Notes under the pieces: model-generated
Seen by the model: the letters and a program-made list of their open reading frames with translations, nothing else
The model's database searches: none
Told to the model about the DNA's origin: nothing
Source of the DNA: Epiperipatus broadwayi
Taxonomy: Eukaryota; Onychophora; Udeonychophora; Euonychophora; Peripatidae
DNA length: 64,000 nt
Assembly: GCA_028023455.1 (NCBI GenBank)
Contig: JAQFVV010000012.1
Location: 13,158,364 to 13,222,363, forward strand
Direction: 5' to 3'
Made by a program: the position numbers and the translations under genes
Shown here: positions 45,756-58,262 of the stretch, piece by piece
Numbering within the stretch: position 1 is the stretch's first letter
Layout: every line of letters starts with the position of its first letter

Positions 45756-48700
45756 AAGACAACATAAAGATTTTTATTCTTTTCCAATTTATGATATTAA
45801 TATAAACTCTACTTTGGATGATAATCAATGAGAAAGATAGCATGGATAAAGTTTTGCAGTAAGAGTATCGTAATTTATTTTAGAAAAATTATATATATTG
45901 TAACCTTAAGTTCTGATTGCAGAACTTCATATTAAGTTTTTGTGATATTTTTAAAAAAATTATGTAGTATAGACTATTAATTCTAAATCCAAGTGAGACC
46001 CAAATAAGTCCAAAAAAGAAAAAGGCTGAGATGAGAAAAGAAAAAGGGAAAAAAGGGAGAGAATTTTTTTTTTATTCAGCTATATACACTTTGTTTTGGT
46101 AACAAAACAGAATCACTGATACAGTGGGGGGAGGGGTGTAGTTAAAACATAGTATGTCTACTAATTTTAGCTGGCAATTAGAAAATCAATTTTTGGGCTA
46201 TGTGGGTGAGCATAGGTATGTGCGAGGATGGTTGGGATTAGACCGATGCCCCATATGAGTCAGGCAGATCAATTAGTCTTTCATTGTTACAATTCTGTAT
46301 AACATAGTTTTTTTAAAAATTTTACTATATTGATTTATATTTTAAAAGACAGGGAGAGAAAACTCATTAGTAAGCATGCAGTATCAAAGAGACCGATAAT
46401 GATTGTTGTTTGACCACCAAAACTAGTTTTAAACTCAGCTGTCAATTAATTATAGGTTGGAAGTTATAAGATAAAGATGTTTCATTCCATCCAAGAGGAT
46501 AGTAAATATCTCAATTACATATTACCATTAGGAGGCTAGTGTCATAAAAGAATCAGTGATGTCAGCAAGAGAATCTGGGACAGGATTATTATTGCAAATA
46601 CTAATTTAGTGTAAGCAATATGTGCCAACTAGTGTTGCCATCTCATCTAAAAGAAAAACTAGAAATATTTTATTGTGGAAAGAATTTAAAAAAAAACAAA
46701 TGCCTTGCTGAGACTTTAGATTACTTTGTTCTGAGAAGTGAAGGCTATCAGGAGTCCTACCACATCTGAATGAGAGAAAAGAGAAACATATCCAAGGCTG
46801 ACAATAGAAAAAGTGATGACTTCAGTGCCTCATGTCTCACTCCACTTTGGGGAAATAAACATCAGAAAAGTAAAAAGCAAGAAAGTCCACTTGGATTCAA
46901 ATTCCTGATTGCCTATCAATATGACTAGACAGCGATCAATCTATGATTATACTATAAATATGCGATCATTTTAATCATGATTTTGGAAAACAGTAACCAA
47001 TATAATTGAAGGAAATTCATTCATCATAATTAGTATGTCATATATGCATTTACTCAAATGTAGTGTGTGCATAAAAATAGTTTTTTTTTGTTTGCTTGTG
47101 GTCATTGTCTAATCAACAGTGTTTCCAAATGCAGGAGCCCAAGTGTTCGGTAATGTAAAACAATATTTTATTAATAACCTTTAACATTTCATTTTAACTT
47201 CTCTCTATCAAATATCACACAAAATATTAATGGTTAAGGGACATATTATCACTAAATGTTATCTTATTATTATGCTAGTTGTTTTAATTTTTATCAATAA
47301 TGTTATATATTGATTTATACACATGCATTGTCTTTATGTATTTTAAACTAGATGTTCATTTTCATTTGGGGGGAATGTGTATGTAAGCACTTTATGATGG
47401 AAAGGTTTAAACCTCAATGATACATGTATGCATGGACGTATGTCAGTTATGGACAGATCTAAATAAATTATTTACATTAGATGAAACGACATCTAAATAT
47501 CATAATTATATCTTTATAATACCTTCCATTTTCAATTCTTATTGTTATTAATTATTAAATGTTCATTAATTCTAAGAGTAATTCTATCTTTATTGATTAT
47601 TTTATGATGTAACTGTTCTTTGGTAAATTTGAAATAAACTGACTGTTGCTCATAGGTCATCATCAAATCAACTCCATTAAAAAGTGAAAAGGGTAATTTT
47701 AATAAATCATGATAGGTAGCATATGAATCATATATATTTTAGTATGTACAATAGTCTTAGTGGCTGAATATGTGTTTAGATCTGATTCTCTTTGATGCCT
47801 ATGAAGGAGGGTAGGAGTAATCTTATCATTATAAATTAATATAGAAGTGTAAATATGCATTGAATAATGATGTTTTGTTTTATCTCTGAGCTAGCTTAGT
47901 GGTGGACCTTCTCTTGATAATTAAGAGAGATTCTAATATCCATAAGCTGATCTTGTAAAGGTGGGGCAATGAGTGGTGTTCCAAGGGGATGAATATTAAT
48001 CGAGCTATCCTGAATGAGAGAACTCAAACAGTTCATTATAACTACACCATATTGGTCTAGGAATTTGGGTGAAAACACTAAGGGCCTTTACATTTTAAAA
48101 ATGAAACCATGATGTTTTCAAACTATTCTGATACAATAGTTTATTTTTACTAAACAAATGCTATTACTATAGTAGTGAAAATAAATTTGAGTTTATAATT
48201 ACAACTATAAAATATTACTAATTACAATAGATTTATATAAGTAAATTTCAATAATTTTAACTTATTAATCCAGCTTGTTTGTAATTGTAGGCATATAAAA
48301 CCATAAATCATTACTTTTAAAGTATAATATTTTCTTAAGCATATAATAGTTGAAAGGGTTAAGGATACTTTTAGCTTAATTAAGGTAACTGTTTATTAAA
48401 CTATCAATAAAATAAATAGTTAAATAAGTTTAAAATAGTTTAACCAGTTTTTAAAATGTGTTATTGATTTTTAATAGTCTAATTACTTAACTTTAATTTT
48501 TAAATGTAATTATAAATGCTAGTTTGTTGGTATTCTAATTTTTAGAAATACTAGAGATTAGTCAATAACATTAAATTAGTTATTTTCAAACAGTTATTTT
48601 AAATATTTTTGTGTGTATGTGTGAATATAATCAGTTTCTATTTAGAATTAAAAGTTAAAAAGAAAATCATAATTATGTTTTAACTTCCTTGTCAAAAAAT

Positions 48701-49366
48701 TAATATTCAAAGTAATTTAGTGCTTTTATGTTGAAAAATATCTAATATTTTAAATAACTAAAGTTACTATTCTGGGAATTCTAAAAGAATGTTTAAATAA
48801 AAGTATTTATTTATTTTCTGTTGATGTAATAATTTTCATAGTCTTAAATATTTCTGAAATATGTCTGAAATATTTAATGTAGCAATAATGTAATATTTAT
48901 TTATTGTTTTGTCTACTGTCTAGACAATGTAATTAATTAAAGTTTATTTTTAGAATCTTTGGCCTATCAACAAGAATGAGGTCACATAAATTAACAATTT
49001 CCAATTTAATTGTCAATTATCTTCTTAATTAGCTATCACATGGCATATTTAAGCTCTGACTACTTCACTTTCTGATAACACTTCATCATTTTTCATCATT
49101 GCTTCAATGTAATAATTTTTTATAATTATTTTATCAATTTAAGTCACCATGCAGTGCTAGAATAATTAATTACTTGTTCAGACCTTTAACTTTGGCCTCT
49201 CCATCATACTTCAATTACGCCATAAATTCCAATAGGATGTAATCTCCAGAAGCAACATGTTGTCTCAAAGTTAAATGGTAACAGGAAATTTATATGAAAG
49301 GTATCATTTTGTTGCTAGAACCATTATTAATTTTCCAATTTTCTTGTTTAATCATGCTAAAAACTT
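45756..49366. other. Long AT-rich non-coding stretch
   Basis: No gene supported. Composition is less skewed at 46690-46940, where a purine-rich sequence with scattered short frames looks like an eroded repeat. G-runs occur at 46125-46135 and 47366-47372. The 47896-48078 minus frame has no motif. Confidence 0.4.
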
Positions 49367-49830
49367 GTTTGAAAATGATAATTTTAAAAGCGTTGAATAT
49401 CAAAACATTATATAATTTTGTATTAATTTTAAATTACATTATTATGCTTTATTCTAGAAGGAACTATAAACTATATTTTTCAAAATGCTAAGCTTGGCTA
49501 TCATTTACACAATGTTCTTGTTTCTGCTTAATTTGATATTTTTATTCAAATTAAAACTTTTGCTAGACTAGTAGGGTAATATAAATGATAAGGTAGCTGT
49601 TTGAAAATGATAATTTTAAAAGTGTTGAATATCAAAACATTATATAATTTTGTATTAATTTTAAATTACATTATTATGCTTAATTCTAGAAGGAACTATA
49701 AACTATATTTTTCAAAATGCTAAGCTTGGCTATCATTTACAATGTTCTTGTTTCTACTTAATTTGATATTTTAATTCAAATTAAAACTTTTGCTAGACTA
49801 GTAGGGCAATATAAATGATAAGGTAGCGGT
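49367..49830. repeat. 232-bp tandem duplication
   Basis: GTTTGAAAATGATAATTTTA begins at 49367 and again at 49599. The two units are nearly identical up to AAGGTAGC, with only a few substitutions and small indels, so the duplication is recent. The 49294-49491 frame overlaps the first unit. Confidence 0.92.
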
Positions 49831-51370
49831 TTAATAACAATTATTAAATGTGTGAATGCTTTGCTTCTTTTCGAAGAAAATAATTTCATTATTATGTTTG
49901 CATATTTTAAATTGACCCTTGTAAAATTATTATTGTTATTATTTAGAAATGGATGAAATATGTTTCACTGTTTAAAGATTGGAAAAATAAATATATTCTA
50001 GTAGTTATAAACTGTTTCTTATTATAACATATTTATGAATGCCAAACGTCATTTCTATACATTTTGACTATGTATAAATCTGAGTTACAGAATGCTATAA
50101 TGGAAATATTTGCTTTATTTTAGCAAAATAAATAACATAATTATGCTTAAATATTTTATCTGTCTTTAATGATGAAAATAATATAAAATCAACTGGATGC
50201 CCATTATGTTTTGTTAATAAAAGACCATTATATTCAATAGATATGCTTTATTACTTTTGAAAATATTTTATTACCAAGAAAAAAATTTATAACGTATTTG
50301 CTTGCATTAATCTGCTCTTCATTTTATAATGTATAAATTATTAAAAAGATTATCATGCTAATGATTAAGACTTATTTACTGCTCAACCACATTTTATACT
50401 ACTTTATATTGTTTAAAAAAAAAAATATTCATTTACACATGTTCATTGTGTAAAGCTATGAGTTATATTTCCAAAGGTCATAATATTATTTATCTATGTG
50501 TTATTTAAAATATCTACAATGCTTATTATTATTATTAATTTCATTATTTTTATATTTAAATTACTTTGGGAGAAATTATTTTTCTTATCATCCTATTATA
50601 AAATAAATAGTGCTTAATATTCTACATATCTCATATTTTAACTTCTTGTTTGCTAATATTTAATATTCAATATGGTCTGAATATTCAGCGACATCTTTAG
50701 CATGTCCAAGGACTCTTTATTACAACTGTTGTGCTGTCAGATGGCATAGAAAACCCAAGATTTAACAACTACTTTATTATTGGTAAGAATATAAATATTT
50801 AGTTTTCAAGATTTATTTATACATATATTATATTTACAATTCTTCCTATGTATTATTTATATATGATTTTAATATGTTTCTCATGTTAGTTCTCATAATA
50901 TTACTGTTATAAGAAATATTACTAGTGTGTGTCATATTAGTCCTGTATGGAATTATTTAGAACATGATTGAAAGCATTCAAGAAGTAGTATATTTTTCTT
51001 ATTAAATTGTTTAGCCGCAAATTTATGTCTAGCTACATTTTGCTATTATTGCTATATTTTATCGGTTTTGCACATCATTTATTCATTGTCATTATGTGAG
51101 ATAGCAGTATTATCTCTAGTTTACCGATTGTTTTGTTAATGCCAGTGAGCTTTTGTGTGTCTGAAGTGATATTTAGCATAGACTGCTAAATTTAGGCAAT
51201 CCCTTTTTGATGTTTTATTCTTGTATAATTTATAATTAGAGACAAAGTCCTAATTCTTTATTGCACTTCTGTATAAGTGTTTATTGTAAGTTTATTCCAT
51301 CATTTTATTATTGCTTTTTAAAAAAATCCTTTGATGTTTATCTCAGTGAAATTTTTATCAAAGATGTGTG
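49831..51370. other. AT-rich non-coding stretch
   Basis: No gene supported. At 50708-50722 the sequence AAGGACTCTTTATTA matches the right flank of TIR element copy 2, with TTTAGCAT a few bases upstream as on that element's left flank. Confidence 0.4.
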
Positions 51371-51530
51371 ACCAACCATGTCTTTATTTTTGCTCTTAAA
51401 ATGTTGTAAAGTCATGCATAATACCAACCATGTCTTTATTCTGGCTTTTTGAAATATTTTGAAGGTCATGTGTGATGCCAACCATGACTTTAGTTATGCT
51501 CTTAATAAGATCCAAGTAGTTTTCATGTGT
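51371..51530. repeat. Imperfect tandem repeat, three units of 52-54 bp
   Basis: CCAACCATGTCTTTAT recurs at 51372, 51424 and (as CCAACCATGACTTTAG) 51478, each followed by a diverged 'GCTC/TTTT...GTCATG' segment. Confidence 0.7.
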
Positions 51531-52414
51531 TAATATGCCCAGTTTGCATATCTGGTGTGTTTGTAAAACCTCAAAATATTTTGCATTGAAATTTAATTAT
51601 TTATATGGAACTAAAATTTATATATCTTCTTTCAAATTCATTGTGTCACAAGGAGGGTAAGACTCATATTTATTAGAACTATTAAATACATTTCCTATAG
51701 GAATGTATGCAAATAAAAGTTAGACTATTAAAATGTGAGAGCTTTATGAATTCATACTAAATCATATCATGATTATTTATTTATTTATTTATTTTTATTA
51801 TTTCCAATTGTAACTTACAATTTTATTTTAAACCTGGATAATTATAATTTTTAATTTATTACAGTAATTTAATGATTATATTTATACTACTGGTTAATGT
51901 CAATAAATATTGTTTTAATTATTAATTTTCGAATTTGTATTTCTACTATCATCAACTGCATTCTCGGAAACTGACAAAAGTCACACATATATTTTTATTA
52001 GTATGATATAAGAATATAAGAGTACAAAAAATATGATAGAAGTAGTAGAGTGATCCCTAATTATTATTAGTTTAAAAACATAGCACTATATAAATAAATA
52101 ACTCATTATATATGTTTAAATTCTATATTGTTGATGTTAATATCCATGGATAAGATTACTTTATTTTGTTTTGGTTGAAGATTATAAGATAACCTATTGT
52201 ATGATATATGAGTAGCAACAAAATCCCTTTCCTGCTCATGTTGTCATGAATGTAATCTTAGTATGCTATAATTGTTTTATTATAAGAATTTTCATAATTA
52301 ATTTTAAATATAATAATTATTTATTGTATTAAGATATTATCTCAAAGATTGAATCATATCTTATTATTATTAATATTTTTAGGAACACATTCATTGTAGA
52401 AAATAATAAGATTA
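51531..52414. other. AT-rich non-coding stretch
   Basis: Nothing supported; a short (TTTA)n run lies at 51774-51796. Confidence 0.4.
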
Positions 52415-52695
52415 TATTTGTATTAAACTATCAAACATCACATGAACACCATTCTTTATGCTTACACAAACTTTTTTTCAGAGGCAAAACTCATCATATA
52501 ATAGCGTCACTCAGTGCAAGCCAGAATAATCAATGGATATGAAAGCCACAAGTTAGAAACTAGTCTGGGGATTTTGGTTGAATAGACACTAGATAGGCAT
52601 TTTATGCACAAACCTTCCTGCATCCATTGATTACTCTGGCTTGCACTGAGTGGCGCCTTTGTATGCAGAGTTTTGCTTCTGTGAAAAAAATATTA
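52415..52695. mobile_element. Hairpin MITE, copy A
   Basis: Arms 52472-52537 and 52623-52690 are reverse complements with several mismatches (CACTCAGTGCAAGCCAG against CTGGCTTGCACTGAGTG), around an 85-base spacer. Upstream sequence ACATCACATGAACACCATTC and the right arm recur at 58105-58262. No coding sequence. Confidence 0.75.
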
Positions 52696-52734
52696 TATTT
52701 GCTTATTGAAGAGTTTATTATAGCAAGAGTCCTG

Positions 52735-52965
52735 GGATCTTATTTATTTAAAAAAAAATTATTTTGATTAAGAGATCTAAATTGTTTTAGAAAACTTTAT
52801 TTTGCTTAAGAGATCTAATTTATTTAAGAATTATTTTGATTACGAGATCTGAATTACTTAAGCAAGAATTATTTGAATTATTTAAGAAAGAACTATTTTG
52901 CTTAATTATGAGATCTAAATTATTTAAGAAAGATTTATTTTAATAAAGAAATCTGACTTATACAA
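52735..52965. repeat. Degenerate tandem repeat with GAGATCT core
   Basis: At least four irregularly spaced units of about 45-60 bp share TTATTTAAGAA...TTATTTTG(A/C)TTA(A/C)GAGATCT. Divergence between the units is moderate. Confidence 0.65.
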
Positions 52966-54119
52966 ATTATTTATTTAGATCGATATTTTGATATAACTTA
53001 ATTTTATGTAATCTTTACAGGACAACATCTATAAGATTTGCTTAGAGAGAAAGGATCAGAACACTCCTCCTCATTAGATGCTTTTGTCTAACAGCAGCAT
53101 TAGAGCTAGCCTACTGCTTCTTTAAGTCATTTGTGATGATTGATTGGTTACACTTGTGTCAATCTATTGTTGTGATGTAGTTAGTTTCTTTAGATTACAA
53201 TATATACATAACGATCTACATTCTGGTTGCATAATTTATTTTAATCAACTTTCAGAAAAACAAGTACATCAGTTTTTGACTTCATTTTCTACTTTTCAAT
53301 ATTTGCCCACCTGTGAACAGGTTTTTGAATTCTTTCATTAAAAAATGTTTAGACTGAGATGCATGAATGCATCATTATGTTCATCTCTTTATTAAATATG
53401 AATCCTCATTTTCATAGAGTTTTTCCTCAGGGAATCAATTAGGATGCCTGTGCAATAAACAAATACTTATCAAAAAAAAAAGAAGCTAAAATCTATGCAG
53501 AATGTCATTTATTTTGATATATATGAAAAAATCCTATGTCATCAAATGAATTATTGCACCAGGACCAAAATGACATGTCCAGAGACATAGAACTTTATCT
53601 CTGTATTAAAAAAAACTTTTAATTTATTTGTATTTATTTTAAAGTTGCATGAATAATCATCCTATATTTAAGTAATAAAAAAGGCATTAAGAATAATTAA
53701 GATAATATTATACTCCTTTCAGTATCAAAAAAAATGCTATGTATTCGAAATGTTTGAATATTATATTTATGTAAGCAATAATTACAATATACTTTCATAG
53801 TTTTTGTTGGAGATTTAAAATGCATATTCATTACCAATAGTATCAATAAACAAAGTCTCTGAAAGAAACAGGAAAGGCAGTTTTACATTCACTCAATAGA
53901 TTTGTCAATCATACAGATATCAGATCGACCATTGATTTTTCCAGGCAAAATTTTTTTATATATCTGTTCTTCTCAGATACAATATTATTGTCTTTAAATG
54001 CAAATAAATGTCAAAACATATAGTTGCTGTACATATATTTTGAGGTTCTAAAATACTGAGTCATTTTGAATGATTTAGAAAAAAAGGAATTAAATTAAGA
54101 TGAAATGTTAATAATTGAT
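52966..54119. other. Non-coding, with one weak exon-like patch
   Basis: ATGTAATCTTTACAG at 53007-53021 is an acceptor-like site followed by an 18-codon frame (DNIYKICLERKDQNTPPH, then stop). It is less AT-rich than its surroundings but has no other support. The rest is AT-rich with no features. Confidence 0.3.
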
Positions 54120-54530
54120 AAAAATTTACATAAAATAATATATTGCTAAATAGTAAACATTCATAAATAAAGAGTGAATTCGTTTTTAAATTGATAGTTA
54201 TGCTGTAGGATGAACTTAGATAAATTTAAATATACAAGTTATTGGTAAATCCTCCTCCTGCTCTCTAAACCTTTATAATATTGACAAAATAAAAGAAGAA
54301 TTAATAATTTAAATTAAAATAGAATCATTAATTCATAAAAATTTACATAAAATAATAAATTGCTAAATAGAGACGACCCATAGCTAAAAATTGAATTCAT
54401 TTTAAAACTGTATAGTTATGCTGTAGGATAAAGCTAGGTAAATTTAAATATACAAGCTATTAGTAACCCTTCCTCCTGCTCTCAAAATCTTTACAATATT
54501 GACATAATAAAAAGATTAAGTTTAATATTT
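54120..54530. repeat. 217-bp tandem duplication, diverged
   Basis: AAAAATTTACATAAAATAAT begins at 54120 and 54337. Both units contain AGTTATGCTGTAGGAT and CCTCCTGCTCTC. Divergence is clearly higher than in the 49.4-kb duplication, so this one is older. Confidence 0.88.
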
Positions 54531-54803
54531 TAATTTTTTAAATATGAAATTACACAAACAGAATATAAAGTAATTATAATTTATATATATTTTATGTGTA
54601 TATGTAAATATAACTACTTACAGAATATTTAAGATATACATATATTTGAATAAATGACATATTACCCAGGTTCATATGTAACATTAAAATTTTGGCTGGA
54701 TCACATTGTCTGTCAACTGAGTGATGAGTATTATAAAAACATGGTTATAGAAGTGCTGTACATAACAAAATTGAAGGTTCCAACAATAGAAAATAGTAAT
54801 ATA

Positions 54804-55205
54804 TAGGATATGAGCACAGACTTTCACATGACCCACCACTCTCCACACTATCTCATAATACTGATACACTTGAACACATATATGTTGAAAAGATAAATAA
54901 TCACCGATATACATATTTCATGCTAAACCAGCAATCATCAGTTGGTACAGATTATCATTTCTACACATATATGCTATAAATGCTCAGATATATATTAAGA
55001 TAGCCAAACCTCATACTTTAATGGACAGGCTTCAATCTACTCCACACTCCAACCATCCATCCAATTGAAAATCTGATGATGGAATGCTCGAAGGCCACCC
55101 TGAGGCCGAGATTCTTGTCACACCCATGTTGACCTAAGGTCAATCTGACCCCTCATGTACAGTACATAATCCATTTAATACATATACAAGGGATAGGCAG
55201 ACATA
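54804..55205 (+). mobile_element. MITE copy, same family as 10884
   Basis: Begins GGATATGAGCACAGAC and carries the same arm and central sequence as 10884-11300, in the same orientation, ending near GGGATAGGCAGACAT (GGGCCGACAT in the other copy). No coding sequence. Confidence 0.8.
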
Positions 55206-55272
55206 GTATAGAAAATTTTAATAACAAAAAAGTAGGGATGAAATAATGGGGAGGGGGGGGGTTAGCAGCTAT

Positions 55273-55575
55273 TCAGATTAATGAGTTTTTAAAAACTCTT
55301 CTAAACAGAAAATAGTTTATATGTATTATCACATTTAAACTGGCTCTTAAAAATCTCAATGGCTTCCTGATCTTACATTTGTAGATAGTGTCATATCTGG
55401 ATAGGATGCTGATGTTTGAGAAATCAATATTATGATCTGTATCCATAGGTTGAAATGAGGGTGCTGATGATAACTGCTGCATAACTGCATTAGTATGTTT
55501 ATCTTTCTTAATACTGATGTGACTACTGATCACACCCATATAAGAGACTCCACAATGTCCACAAGGAAAATGCAA
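55273..55575 (-). pseudogene. Penelope-like element, GIY-YIG fragment
   Basis: The minus-strand frame reads MHFPCGHCGVSYMG, matching the 'PCG-x-C-x-x-SY-x-G' part of a GIY-YIG nuclease as found at the C-terminus of Penelope-like retroelements. Further on, DHNIDFSNISILSRYD and KCKIRKPLRF resemble the 'H-x-(I/F)DF...IL-x-R-E...R-x-REA' segment, with the conserved glutamate position eroded. The conserved arginine after the YIG segment is not clear. The copy is fragmentary and lies between a G-run (55249-55261) and the second 2.2-kb LTR-like element. Confidence 0.55.
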
Positions 55576-55589
55576 TATAAAATATCATT

Positions 55590-57821
55590 ATATTGTAACG
55601 AGCACAGATGTTCGTTACATTGTTTTTTTATTTATTTATTAAACATGAAAGTAAATTAAAAAGTTCGCATTTAAAAATTTTCTTTAAGAATTAAAAATTG
55701 AAATTAAATATCATCTTAAACTCTTATATATTAAATCGCACAGATAATGAAAAATTATTAAAATAAAACTTTATTAAAGAAAAAGTATTTTAAAACTAAA
55801 TTTTAAAAAGATTTGGAAATAAAATTATATCTTTAAATTTATCTTTAAATATATCTTTGATTTGGAAAACAGGTTAATTAATCAGAAATGGAAATGATAA
55901 ATTTAATTAGTCAAATGTAAACCAGCCTTGGGCATTTAAATGTAAAAACATCGGTCAGATAGGGGAACAATAGAAACAAATAGCCAATGAAAGAAATCCA
56001 TCGGGAAATCGGACCTCAGCGAAAGGATCATCACATCGATGACATAATGCCGTCAATCCTTCGAATACGTATAAAAGGAAAATTTGGAAATTATTAATCA
56101 GTGACTGGATTATGATTATTACGATGTGACAGACAGGGGTTAGTGCGGAAATGCGGGAGAAGCGATTGAAGAGACGCACGATTCAATCACTTCAGATTTT
56201 GCTAGGAAAGAAAAAGAAATGAACTATCGTTTTTCTACATTGCGGACCAGTTAAAACAAAAACCTCCGGATGAATAAATAAATCGGCCAACAGAATATCA
56301 ATCTTAGGACGGCGTGGGAATTTACGTTCATGGCAAGCAACGGATAAAGTTGGACGTTTTAAAAATCGTAAGAACTTTATATTCACTTGAAACAATAAGA
56401 ACTCTAAATTTTAAAACTTTTTAGTAAATAATGCAATAGAATCCTATCTGACCAAACTAAATTCTTCATTAATAATGTTATTTGATGTATTTGTTATTTA
56501 TTTATTTAAAATCATTTCCATTTATTTAACTTTGGTCTTTAAGTTTATTTATGATTTCTGTTTTCCGATGAATTAAAATATATCAATGTTAAACTTAAGT
56601 CGGGCGTGAATGGCTGTGTAGATTTGTAAAGTTATATTAGGGGAGGGTAACGTTAGGTTATTTGTTTCGTGGATAAATTGGGTCAATGGATTGGATATAT
56701 TGGTGTGATTAGTAGATGTAATATTGATTCGCTACGGGCAGAATCGCTTCATACGCCGCACACTTCCGTTTGCCTATGGAAGGAATTATAAGTCGGATAC
56801 CGCAGTTCCTTTCTATGGAGTTTTTTGTTTTATTGCTCTTCTTTGCAGATAGAAGTAATATTCCTATCTCATAAGAGGCAATTTCTTCTCTTAACCTTTT
56901 GTGCTGCCGTATTTTATTACATTGAATACATCGATATATCAGATGAATTGATGCCAGTTTGACTACGAATTTTAGCCTAAGGTTAAATAGGGATAGAATG
57001 TTTATTTTCAAAAGCAAATTTATGTGGTCTATTCATACTTGACCCTAAATAAAAATGCATTAAATTTAAGTTGTTTATAGACGCTTGCATGGATTGGTTA
57101 TCGGTTAAGTATGTTTTGGGTTTTCATATTTGATCAAAATATATAGACATTCGATAAATAATGATACCTTACAGTGAGTATCTAAAATGTATTTATTTGG
57201 ATGACTTTTAAGTTGTTGGTGACAATGCAAGTATCTTATGGTGAATACTATTGGGTTACGTATAAATTTTCCTCCGCAATTGTCAGTAATCAATAATTTT
57301 GTATTTTGATCGTTTATGTTTACTTTGAAATGTTTTTGACCGTGAAATCTATGTAACCGATCTATATTCAACATTATAAACAAGCTTTCATAAATTTATC
57401 TGTGCGAACTTAATTAAAATGTAAAATTAGAATATAATAGTAATTAATGTAAATTAAAGTCAAAAATCAAAGTTAAAAATAATGTTAAATGTTAAAATGT
57501 AAAACTAATACTAAAATAATTTTAAATCTTATATATATGTGCATAAATAAATGTTTGTATGCTAATTACTGGCAGTGGCTTATTTTATTTATTTTTTAAT
57601 GTTGAAATCTAATTAGATAAGATATTATATTATTTAATCTCTGCTATTCCACTGAGCTAGTGACATGGGCTAACGACCGGAATCAAAATAAAAAAAATAA
57701 TTTTTTTTTTTTTTTTACTTACGTATCTGCCTACTTTATAAATTTTTCTAGGTTCAAATGCCTAGATGGCGCCCTGTAGTGCAGATTACGTTAAGTCTCC
57801 TTCTCCGGATTATTACAATAT
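55590..57821 (+). mobile_element. 2.2-kb solo-LTR-like element, copy 2
   Basis: Runs from TGTAACGAGCACAG (55594) to GGATTATTACA (57817), colinear with 22428-24635 and differing by scattered substitutions and short indels. ATAT flanks both ends (55590-55593 and 57818-57821) but sits in TA-rich sequence, so this duplication is less convincing than the CTAT of copy 1. TATAAAAGG (56070-56078) is conserved. Open frames at 55955-56395 and 56709-57383 on the minus strand are not conserved as reading frames in copy 1. Confidence 0.75.
56070..56078 (+). promoter_or_regulatory. TATA box of LTR-like copy 2
   Basis: TATAAAAGG in the same context as at 22910-22918. Confidence 0.5.
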
Positions 57822-58104
57822 ATATATAATACATAAAGGCTTTTTGACAAATATTTTATAATCCATCAAAAATGGAAATAACCATAATCCATTATGCTAT
57901 TTTTTCATATAATTTTTAATAAAATATAAAATTTTGTTTAATAACACTGATAATCATATATAATAATAATACATATAACCTTTTTATATAAAAAAATACA
58001 GTATAATGAATTATGTTTATTCTATTTTTGATAGGACATAAAATAGTTGCAGCAAAAAAGCTATTATTATTATAAATACATATATAAGATTATTGCTGCT
58101 ACAC

Positions 58105-58262
58105 AATGATATTTTACATTAAACCACTAAACATCACACAATCACTACTCTTTATGCTTACATAAGCTGTTTACACAGCTTCCTGCATCCACTGACTATT
58201 TTGGCTTGCACTGAGTGGTGCTACTGTATGAAAAGTTTTACCTCTGTGATACTTTACATTAT
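58105..58262. mobile_element. Hairpin MITE, copy B (partial)
   Basis: Shares ACATCACACAATCACTACTC, CTTCCTGCATCCACTGACTA and GGCTTGCACTGAGTGG with 52415-52695, but lacks most of the left arm and spacer. Confidence 0.7.
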
